A DNA stretch of 5,930 bases, taken from the NCBI GenBank assembly GCA_036824145.1, contig DAITAT010000070.1:1-5930 (forward strand). Direction: 5' to 3'. Position numbers and translations under genes: made by a program. The stretch comes from DATMMS01 sp036824145. Its GTDB lineage: Bacteria; Chloroflexota; Dormibacteria; DASZGP01. Under the pieces are notes generated by a model. That model was not told where the DNA came from. It did no database searches and worked only from the letters and a program-made list of their open reading frames with translations. This document shows, one piece after another, positions 1 to 5,036 of the stretch (its first letter is position 1; every line of letters begins with the position of its first letter).

Positions 1-369
1 AGCCGTCTCCTCGCTGGTGCCGGCGAAGCCCACGTACAGGAGTACGAGGGCCGAGGCGGCGTGCAGCACGATATCGCCGCCGCCAATTGGCAACAGGCCC
101 AACGGGTTGGCCACGATGATCCCCATCGCCGCCACTGCGGCCAGCACGACACCGAAGACTTGCGCGAACATCCTCGAGGCCGCCGGGCCCGCCGCGAACG
201 CTGCCAGCCCCGCTGCCCCGATGGCGAGGTGGACGACGTTATGGAGAACGCTGAGGTCGAATATGATCAGCGTCCCCGTTCCCGAGGAGCCCGTAACGGC
301 AAAGCCGACGAGGCCGGTAACGGCGTAGACGGCGCCAAATACAAGGGCTGTCATTTTGGACAATGGCAC
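1..369 (-). CDS. DUF4383 family small membrane protein (3' end outside window)
   Basis: This is a small integral membrane protein of unknown biochemical role. The 123 codons inside the window show no stop, so the C-terminus lies beyond the left edge. Four hydrophobic segments are visible at about residues 8-27, 41-60, 67-87 and 101-116. The second begins with the block LHNVVHLAIG (residues 42-51) and the fourth follows a GGGDIVLH block (96-103). This repeated 'xxLHxxxH...G' layout of a four-helix protein is characteristic of DUF4383, common in Actinobacteria and related lineages, usually about 130-160 residues long, so little should be missing. I chose the GTG at 369-367 because GGAGGAA lies 6 bp upstream; an ATG five codons later (354-352) is less well placed. 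It is divergent from the DUF72 gene. No catalytic residues are apparent and I assign no function. The family call rests on remembered motifs, not a search. Confidence 0.82.
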   Translation of the reverse strand, partial: MPLSKMTALVFGAVYAVTGLVGFAVTGSSGTGTLIIFDLSVLHNVVHLAIGAAGLAAFAAGPAASRMFAQVFGVVLAAVAAMGIIVANPLGLLPIGGGDIVLHAASALVLLYVGFAGTSEETA

Positions 370-375
370 GGTGTG

Positions 376-382
376 TTCCTCC
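376..382 (-). promoter_or_regulatory. Shine-Dalgarno of the DUF4383 gene
   Basis: On the minus strand this reads GGAGGAA, followed by a 6-base spacer (CACACC) and a GTG codon. It is a near-perfect match to the anti-Shine-Dalgarno sequence, and it decides the start at 369 in preference to the internal ATG at 354. Confidence 0.8.
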
Positions 383-394
383 AGGCTTTTTGAT

Positions 395-412
395 CCGGCG
401 TCCTGTCGCCGG
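395..412. repeat. perfect inverted repeat CCGGCG-N6-CGCCGG
   Basis: The arms at 395-400 and 407-412 are perfectly complementary across a 6-base centre. It lies 26 bp before the DUF4383 start codon, so in that transcript it would form a short GC-rich hairpin just upstream of the Shine-Dalgarno. It could also be an operator. It has no T-tract on either side, so it does not look like a terminator. In DNA this GC-rich a 6-bp GC-only palindrome can arise by chance. Confidence 0.4.
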
Positions 413-420
413 CTGTTATG

Positions 421-435
421 TCGGTCTTTGACCGA
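421..435. repeat. perfect inverted repeat TCGGTC-TTT-GACCGA, possible operator
   Basis: Two 6-base arms (421-426 and 430-435) flank a TTT centre, in the middle of the region between the divergent DUF4383 and DUF72 genes. The position suits a regulator site serving one or both genes. No regulator gene is in the window, and I cannot match the site to a known family. The site could equally be a chance palindrome. Confidence 0.35.
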
Positions 436-506
436 TTACGCTGAGCCCATCCCCGATCAAAAGCCGCCAGCGACGCGCAAGTTACGGTTCCCGGTGGCGC
501 TGCGGA

Positions 507-512
507 TAGGCT
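507..512 (+). promoter_or_regulatory. candidate -10 element (TAGGCT) for a leaderless DUF72 transcript
   Basis: TAGGCT fits the TANNNT pattern of high-GC bacterial -10 elements and ends 6 bp before the GTG start at 519. That spacing would put the transcription start at or next to the start codon, as in leaderless genes. There is no convincing Shine-Dalgarno before this GTG. A possible -35 (TTACGG, 482-487) is 19 bp upstream, which is weak. This is inference from spacing only. Confidence 0.22.
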
Positions 513-518
513 TGGAAC

Positions 519-1439
519 GTGGATGAGGCGGGCCGGGTTCTGGTCGGCACATGCAACTGGGCCGATCACAAGGACTTCTACCCGCGCGGGCTTCCGGCAT
601 CGGAACGGCTGGGTCACTACGCGCGATTCTTCCCCATCGTGGAGGTCGACACCACCTTTTACGGCATCCCCAAACCCGAGGTGGCCGAGCGGTGGGTGCA
701 GGCCACCCCCGACAGCTTCGGGTTCAACGTCAAGGCGTACAAGAGCCTGACCCTTCACGAGCGCGAGGACGGTAAGCCGCGAGCGGCGACCGACGAGGAG
801 GAGCGGGACTTTTTGGCCCTGCTCAGACCGGTTAGGGACTCAGGCAAGCTGCGCGCCGTCCACTATCAATTTCCGCCGTGGTTCACGGCCACCCCGGCGA
901 ACATGGATTACATCTCACGTCTACCCGACCGCCATCCGCAGGACCGGCTGATCGTCGAGTTCCGTCATCGCAGCTGGGGCGAACCGGCGCGCTTCGACGC
1001 CGTCACCGAGCTTCTCGAAGAGGCGGGGATGACCTACTGCATCGTCGACGAGCCACAGCTGGGATCGGCCTCGATGGCGCCCCACATGGCGGTGACAACC
1101 CCCGACCTGGCGGTCCTGCGCCTGCACGGGCACAACTACAAGACCTGGTACAAGAAAGGCGAAACGTCCGCGGACCGCTTCGACTACCTGTACCCCGAGG
1201 AAGAGCTCCTGGAGTGGGTGCCACGGATCCGGACCCTGGCCGACCGCGTCAAGGAGGTCCACGTCCTCTTCAACAACAACCGCTCCAACTATGCCGTCGT
1301 CAACGGCCTGCAGATGGGGCAGCTTCTCGACCTGGGTTTGCCCTCGCCCGAGTCAATTCCGAGCCCGGCTCCCGATGCCGAGCAGACGGAGCTTCCTTTT
1401 GGCGGCTCCCCGAGGGGACGCCCGAAGGCCGAGGCCTAA
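519..1439 (+). CDS. DUF72 domain-containing protein (YecE-like TIM barrel)
   Basis: This is a complete 306-residue member of the DUF72/YecE family, a predicted TIM-barrel whose reaction is not established. Family blocks occur in order: VGTCNW (9-14), EVDTTFYGIP (42-51), GFNVKAYKSLTLH (68-80), QFPPWF (117-122), VEFRHRSW (146-153), DEP (177-179), LRLHGHN (200-206) and FNNNRSNYAVVNG (251-263). The conserved polar residues (E42, D44, E147, R149, H150, H203, N252-N254) are those expected to line the barrel mouth. As I recall, a Thermotoga homologue has been compared structurally with endonuclease IV, hinting at nucleic acid work, but this is unproven. After about residue 275 comes a Pro/Ser-rich, probably disordered tail containing QTELPF (289-294). 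An in-frame TAG at 507-509 forces a start downstream of it, and GTG 519 is the first usable codon. The gene converges on the aquaporin with overlapping stop codons. Confidence 0.92.
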   Translation: MDEAGRVLVGTCNWADHKDFYPRGLPASERLGHYARFFPIVEVDTTFYGIPKPEVAERWVQATPDSFGFNVKAYKSLTLHEREDGKPRAATDEEERDFLALLRPVRDSGKLRAVHYQFPPWFTATPANMDYISRLPDRHPQDRLIVEFRHRSWGEPARFDAVTELLEEAGMTYCIVDEPQLGSASMAPHMAVTTPDLAVLRLHGHNYKTWYKKGETSADRFDYLYPEEELLEWVPRIRTLADRVKEVHVLFNNNRSNYAVVNGLQMGQLLDLGLPSPESIPSPAPDAEQTELPFGGSPRGRPKAEA

Positions 1440-2209
1440 ATCAGTTCCGAGTCCTCGGCCGGGGCTGGGATCTCCGTCTCGATGTCGTCGCGGAGCATGA
1501 CGTTCTGATACAGCACGGCAGCGACCACCGCGCCCACCAACGGCCCGACCCAGTAGACGAAGAAATGGGGGACGTCGACGATGCCGGCCAAAAGCGAAGG
1601 GCCGAAAGCACGCGCGGGGTTCATCGCTGCGCCGGTCAGTGGGCCGCCGACCAGGATGTCGAAGATCAAGACAAAGCCGATAGCCAGGCCGGCGACCTGC
1701 TTGAAGGCGCCCCTAGGATCGATCGCGGTGGCGTAGACCACCAGCACCAGGAAGAAAGTCAAGAGAGCCTCGATCACCATCGCTTTGCCGGTGTCCACCG
1801 CCGTGGACGGCGCCCCCCATTTGACGACATTGAGCAGGTCGTTGGGATACACGAACTTCAGCACCAGTGCGGCCACCACAGCGGCGATCAATTGGGTGCC
1901 GATGTACAGGGCGGCGAGTGGAGCTTCAATGTGGCGGCCGACAAAAGCGGCGACCGTCACCACCGGGTTGAAGTGGGCGCCCGAGATCCGACCCAGGGCC
2001 GTGACCATGACGGCGAGGACGATGCCGTGGGCCAGGGCCACGAAGATCAGGTCGATGGGACCGAAGCTGCGGATGATGTTGGCGGCGGTGGCGCTGCTAC
2101 CCAGCTCGCTGGCCCGCAGGGCGGCGGCGCTCACGATTGACCCGGCGCCAAAGAAAGTCAGTGCGAAGGTCCCCAGGAACTCGGCGACCAGCAGGCGCGT
2201 GTTCTTCAT
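1436..2209 (-). CDS. aquaporin (MIP family) with a plant TIP-like selectivity filter
   Basis: This is a complete 257-residue membrane channel of the major intrinsic protein family, expected to conduct water or small neutral solutes across the cytoplasmic membrane. It has the two-fold repeat of half-helix loops: SGAHFNPV (76-83, an NPV variant of NPA) and GAAMNPAR (193-200). Six hydrophobic helices lie at about 8-28, 52-72, 97-119, 144-161, 172-190 and 216-234. Aligned by eye to E. coli AqpZ, the aromatic/arginine filter positions are H61, I185, A194 and R200 rather than AqpZ F/H/T/R. H-I-A-R is typical of plant tonoplast TIPs, which pass water plus ammonia or urea. The blocks ALAHG, MNPARAFGP and VYWVGPLVG also resemble TIPs. 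The acidic C-terminal tail (240-257) is probably cytoplasmic. The ATG at 2209 is one base from an assembly gap, so upstream signals are missing. Glycerol transport is unlikely, because the GlpF-type filter and NPARD Asp are absent. Confidence 0.93.
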   Translation of the reverse strand: MKNTRLLVAEFLGTFALTFFGAGSIVSAAALRASELGSSATAANIIRSFGPIDLIFVALAHGIVLAVMVTALGRISGAHFNPVVTVAAFVGRHIEAPLAALYIGTQLIAAVVAALVLKFVYPNDLLNVVKWGAPSTAVDTGKAMVIEALLTFFLVLVVYATAIDPRGAFKQVAGLAIGFVLIFDILVGGPLTGAAMNPARAFGPSLLAGIVDVPHFFVYWVGPLVGAVVAAVLYQNVMLRDDIETEIPAPAEDSELI

Positions 2210-2210
2210 T

Positions 2211-2310
2211 NNNNNNNNNNNNNNNNNNNNNNNNNNNNNNNNNNNNNNNNNNNNNNNNNNNNNNNNNNNNNNNNNNNNNNNNNNNNNNNNNNNNNNNNNN
2301 NNNNNNNNNN
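2211..2310. other. assembly gap, 100 N
   Basis: Exactly 100 undetermined bases, the usual placeholder for a scaffold gap of unknown true length. It separates the aquaporin start codon (minus) from the ABC ATPase gene (plus). The divergent promoters, the aquaporin ribosome binding site and possibly further genes are hidden here. Adjacency of the two flanking genes rests on scaffolding only. Confidence 0.97.
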
Positions 2311-2337
2311 TTGTCCGTCCGGAGTATAGGTTGTCCG
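2311..2337. repeat. short direct repeat TTGTCCG x2, 20 bp apart
   Basis: TTGTCCG occurs at 2311-2317 and again at 2331-2337, a start-to-start distance of 20 bp, close to two helical turns. Both copies precede the candidate -10 of the ABC ATPase gene. The spacing would suit a dimeric regulator binding one face of the DNA, but 7-bp repeats also occur by chance, and the assembly gap hides any further copies. Confidence 0.22.
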
Positions 2338-2343
2338 CTTCCG

Positions 2344-2349
2344 CATAAT
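2344..2349 (+). promoter_or_regulatory. candidate -10 element (CATAAT) for the ABC exporter operon
   Basis: CATAAT matches TATAAT at five of six positions and is a rare AT-rich patch in this DNA. It ends 6 bp before the GTG chosen for the ATPase, which has no Shine-Dalgarno, so a leaderless transcript is plausible. No good -35 sits 16-18 bp upstream (GGAGTA at 2321-2326). Confidence 0.27.
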
Positions 2350-2355
2350 GCACCA

Positions 2356-3324
2356 GTGACTCTGGACTCCTTCCCTGCCGTCGAAACCCACGCCCTCACC
2401 CGCGACTACGGCGGCGGGCGCGGCCTTTTCGATCTCGATCTGAGGGTTCAGCCGGGCGACGGGTTTGGCTTCCTCGGACCCAACGGCGCCGGCAAATCGA
2501 CCACCATCCGGCTGCTGATGGGCCTCATCCATCCGACCTCCGGGTCAGCCAAGGTCTTCGGCATCGACGTCGCCGCGCACCCGGTGCGGGTCAAGCAGAG
2601 GGTCGGCTACCTGCCCGGGGAGCTCGCCCAGTTCGGGAGCATGCGGGGCGGGCAGGTGTTGACCCTGCTGGCCGGGCTTCGAGGAGGCGTGTCGGGCCAG
2701 ACCGTCAAGACCCTTGCGGAGCGGCTGGACCTGGACCTGTCGCGGCACTACCGCGACTACTCCCGCGGCAACAAGCAGAAGCTAGGCCTGGTCGCGGCGC
2801 TGATGCCCAGGCCGCAACTGCTGATCCTCGATGAGCCCACCGCTGGCCTCGACCCGCTGGTGCAACAGGAGTTCTACAAGATCATCCACGAGTACCGCCA
2901 GGCGGAGACGACGGTGTTCATGTCCTCGCACGTCTTCGCCGAAGTCGAGCACACGTGCAGCCGGGTGGGCATCATCCGCGCCGGCCGGCTGATCAAGGAA
3001 GGCGACCTCAGGGAGATCCACTCGATTCGCGTGCACCGCGTCAGCGTCAGATTCGAGGGCGAGCTCGACCCCCAAATGCTGGCCGGTGCCGACGGCGTCA
3101 GCCAGGTGCAGCTGAACGGAGGCCTGATGACTTGCCATGTCCAGGGCAGTTTCGACCCGTTGATTCGGGCCATCTCCGGGGTCCGCGTCATCAACCTGGT
3201 CAGCCAGGAGCCGAGCCTCGAAGAGGTGTTCCTCACCTACTACTCGGATGCGGCGGTCGAGGGACCGTCTCTGGTCGAGGAGCCGACGAGTTACCCTGAC
3301 CTCGCCCCCGACGACCAGAATTGA
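2356..3324 (+). CDS. ABC-2 type exporter, ATP-binding protein (DrrA-like)
   Basis: This is a cytoplasmic ATPase that powers the adjacent permease, 322 residues from the chosen start. The nucleotide-binding domain shows Walker A GPNGAGKS (41-48), a signature loop SRGNKQK (136-142, a variant of LSGGQ usual in this subfamily), Walker B LLILDEPTAGLD (155-166) with catalytic E160, and the H-loop SSH (190-192). The Q-loop position reads GYLPGEL (84-90), with no Gln after YLP. A C-terminal extension (about 225-322) matches the accessory domain of drug and polyketide exporter ATPases. GTG 2356 gives the usual short lead (VETHALTRDYGG) before the first strand. In-frame codons upstream reach the assembly gap, including TTG 2311, so a longer N-terminus is not excluded. 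The stop overlaps the permease TTG by four bases. Together they resemble antibiotic or lipid exporters of the COG1131/COG3559 type; the substrate is unknown. Confidence 0.93.
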   Translation: MTLDSFPAVETHALTRDYGGGRGLFDLDLRVQPGDGFGFLGPNGAGKSTTIRLLMGLIHPTSGSAKVFGIDVAAHPVRVKQRVGYLPGELAQFGSMRGGQVLTLLAGLRGGVSGQTVKTLAERLDLDLSRHYRDYSRGNKQKLGLVAALMPRPQLLILDEPTAGLDPLVQQEFYKIIHEYRQAETTVFMSSHVFAEVEHTCSRVGIIRAGRLIKEGDLREIHSIRVHRVSVRFEGELDPQMLAGADGVSQVQLNGGLMTCHVQGSFDPLIRAISGVRVINLVSQEPSLEEVFLTYYSDAAVEGPSLVEEPTSYPDLAPDDQN

Positions 3325-4961
3325 CCAGGGCGACCCGCTTCACGGTCCACGCGTTCGCGTCCCACTGGCGCGCCATCCTGGTGATCGGCCTGGGATTCGG
3401 GCTGCTGATGGTGGTGCAGGCGACGCAGTTCAAGTCGCTGTTCGGCAGCAGCGCCGCCGACAAGGCCGCGGCGGTCGCCGGCATGCAGTCCCTGGGTCGG
3501 ACATTCGTGGTCCTGATCCCTCCCCCCGCGCGGGTCGATACCGTCGCCGGGTTCATCGACTGGCGCCTGCTGAGTGGAGGGACCCTGTACATCGCCATCT
3601 ACACCGTGATCGCCGGTGCGGCCTCGCTTCGAGGCGAAGAAGAGAAGGGCCTCGTCGAGATGTGGCTGGCGACGGGTCTGAGCCGCGCGACATTGGTCGC
3701 GTGCCGGGCTGTCGCAATCACCCTGGCCCTTGCTGCAGCCGCCACGTTGGCCGCCGCGATCGGCATCGCAGGCAGTCAGTCAGCCGACCTGGCCCTTCCT
3801 GCGGGAGCGCTGGCCACGACCATCTTCATGATCATGCTGCCGGGCCTGTTCTTCTTCGCGCTGTCAATGCTGACAGTGCAGGTCCTGCCGTCGCGACGGG
3901 GCGCGGCAAGCCTCGTGGGTGGGATCGCCGGGTTGACCTTCGTTCTCGCCAACCTTTCCTACATTGCCGGCGGGCTCTCATTGGTGCGGTGGCTGAGCCC
4001 GTTCTTCTACTACGACCAGGGCCATTCGCTTGCCGAAGGGACCACCTTCCGGCCGCTTTACGCAGTGGCCTTGCTGATGGCGACGATTGTCGTTTTCACC
4101 GCGGCCGCGGTGATCTTCAGTCGACGTGACGTCAACATCCCGCTTCTGCGCGGCAAGGACGGTGAAATCGGGGCCCACGAACTGCTTCCTTACCCGCGAC
4201 GCCTTGTCATCGCCACCATCTACGATCTCCGGTGGACCATCCTGGGATGGACCGCCGGCGTGGTGACGCTAGGCGCAGTCGACACCGTCAGCCTAAAGGC
4301 AGTGATCCAGAATTTCGGCAGCTCCAAGGCGATGAGGGACTACATCGCTGCCCTCAGTGGGGGCAGCGCCCAGTTCTCATTGGGATTTCTCAACTTCGCC
4401 GTGTTTGTCCTCTGCTCGACCCTTGTGGCAACCCTGGCGATCAACGTGGTCGGACGCTTTGCGACGGACCAGGAGGAGCGCCGGGTGGAGATCTTTTTGG
4501 CCCAGCCGATCACCACCCTGCACCTGCAGGCGGCGCGTTCCGCAGCCCTCGTGGTGGCGGCGGCGATCCCAGCGCTCGCCATGCTGGCGACGGTTGTGGT
4601 CAGCGCCAGGCTGTCAGGCATCGACCTCGGCGGGACTCATCTCTGGAGCGCGACTTTCATGGCTCTCCCGCTCGCCCTCGCGGTAGGGATGATCGGCGTG
4701 GCGCTGCTGCCGCGATTCAACCGCCAGGCAGTGGCAGTGCTCTCGGCGATCGTAGGGGTGTCCTATGTGGTGACCATCCTGGGCAGCCTCTCAGGCCTGA
4801 ACCTGCCCGACTGGATCACCAGGCTGACTCTCATCAAGGCCTACGGGAGCCCGGCGGTCCACGGCATCGAGACCGGCGGCCTGACGGTCCTACTTGCCTT
4901 CGTCGCCGTGGGTGCGGTCGCCACGGTCCTGCAGGCCCGTGCGGAGATGAGCTCGGGCTGA
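3321..4961 (+). CDS. ABC-2 type exporter, duplicated 12-helix permease (TnrB-like, COG3559 type)
   Basis: This is the membrane subunit of the exporter, 546 residues. About twelve hydrophobic segments are visible near 17-33, 85-101, 127-150, 162-188, 197-217, 247-266, 303-322, 354-376, 404-428, 443-464, 470-490 and 518-537. The protein is an internal duplication: RGEEEKGLVEMWLATGLSR (104-122) in half one corresponds to DQEERRVEIFLAQPITTL (383-400) in half two, offset by 277 residues, each just before the third helix of its half. This charged cytoplasmic loop is the likely contact with the ATPase. One polypeptide therefore replaces two ABC-2 permease subunits, as in the 'exporter of polyketide antibiotics' family (tetronasin TnrB type). 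Its TTG start shares TTGA with the ATPase stop, and no Shine-Dalgarno is visible, so translation is probably coupled. A terminator follows 15 bp after the stop codon. No biosynthetic genes are nearby, so the substrate is undetermined. Confidence 0.9.
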   Translation: MTRATRFTVHAFASHWRAILVIGLGFGLLMVVQATQFKSLFGSSAADKAAAVAGMQSLGRTFVVLIPPPARVDTVAGFIDWRLLSGGTLYIAIYTVIAGAASLRGEEEKGLVEMWLATGLSRATLVACRAVAITLALAAAATLAAAIGIAGSQSADLALPAGALATTIFMIMLPGLFFFALSMLTVQVLPSRRGAASLVGGIAGLTFVLANLSYIAGGLSLVRWLSPFFYYDQGHSLAEGTTFRPLYAVALLMATIVVFTAAAVIFSRRDVNIPLLRGKDGEIGAHELLPYPRRLVIATIYDLRWTILGWTAGVVTLGAVDTVSLKAVIQNFGSSKAMRDYIAALSGGSAQFSLGFLNFAVFVLCSTLVATLAINVVGRFATDQEERRVEIFLAQPITTLHLQAARSAALVVAAAIPALAMLATVVVSARLSGIDLGGTHLWSATFMALPLALAVGMIGVALLPRFNRQAVAVLSAIVGVSYVVTILGSLSGLNLPDWITRLTLIKAYGSPAVHGIETGGLTVLLAFVAVGAVATVLQARAEMSSG

Positions 4962-4976
4962 CGCGGCCCACAACCG

Positions 4977-5021
4977 CCTGACCGGAGCCGCCTCGCCGTG
5001 ATGGGTTCCGTCAGGCTTTTT
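4977..5021 (+). terminator. intrinsic terminator after the ABC exporter operon
   Basis: CCTGAC (4977-4982) pairs with GTCAGG (5010-5015). After one bulged C (4983), GGAGCC (4984-4989) pairs with GGTTCC (5004-5009), including one G-U pair. This gives a 12-bp stem with a 14-base loop. It is followed by C and five T (5017-5021). It begins 15 bp after the permease stop. The T-tract is modest. It ends immediately upstream of the Shine-Dalgarno of the following dehydrogenase, so it might also act as an attenuator for that gene. Confidence 0.75.
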
Positions 5022-5024
5022 CAC

Positions 5025-5030
5025 GGAGGA
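5025..5030 (+). promoter_or_regulatory. Shine-Dalgarno deciding the TTG start of the dehydrogenase
   Basis: GGAGGA followed by a 6-base spacer (GAAGTT) leads to TTG at 5037. This strong site fixes the start there rather than at the in-frame GTG 4998 or ATG 5001, which lie inside the terminator hairpin and lack any ribosome binding site. Confidence 0.85.
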
Positions 5031-5036
5031 GAAGTT

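Noticed and set aside
376..391. CAGGCTTTTT at 382-391, which also occurs at 5012-5021, as a second plus-strand terminator or a repeat element.
   Set aside because: No stem pairs upstream of the first copy, and no plus-strand gene ends there; on the minus strand it is the leader of the DUF4383 gene. The shared 10-mer is probably chance.
17..393. Plus-strand open frames over the DUF4383 gene.
   Set aside because: The reverse strand encodes a coherent four-helix membrane protein with a strong Shine-Dalgarno; the plus-strand products are low-complexity shadows.
878..2140. A 420-codon open frame on the plus strand across the DUF72 and aquaporin genes.
   Set aside because: It is an out-of-frame shadow over two well-supported genes; its product is Arg/Gly/Asp/His-rich with no recognisable domain, as expected in GC-rich DNA.
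2137..2355. Extension of the ATPase coding frame through the N run to 2137.
   Set aside because: The upstream part is antisense to the aquaporin N-terminus and is linked only through undetermined bases, so the frame across the gap is meaningless.
4232..4981. A 249-codon plus-strand frame within the permease gene.
   Set aside because: It is out of frame with a membrane protein showing clear helices and an internal repeat; its product is Arg/Gly/Pro/Asp-rich and unlike any family.
4998..5036. GTG 4998 or ATG 5001 as the dehydrogenase start.
   Set aside because: These codons lie in the terminator hairpin, lack a Shine-Dalgarno and would add residues before the standard SDR N-terminus; TTG 5037 has an ideal Shine-Dalgarno.
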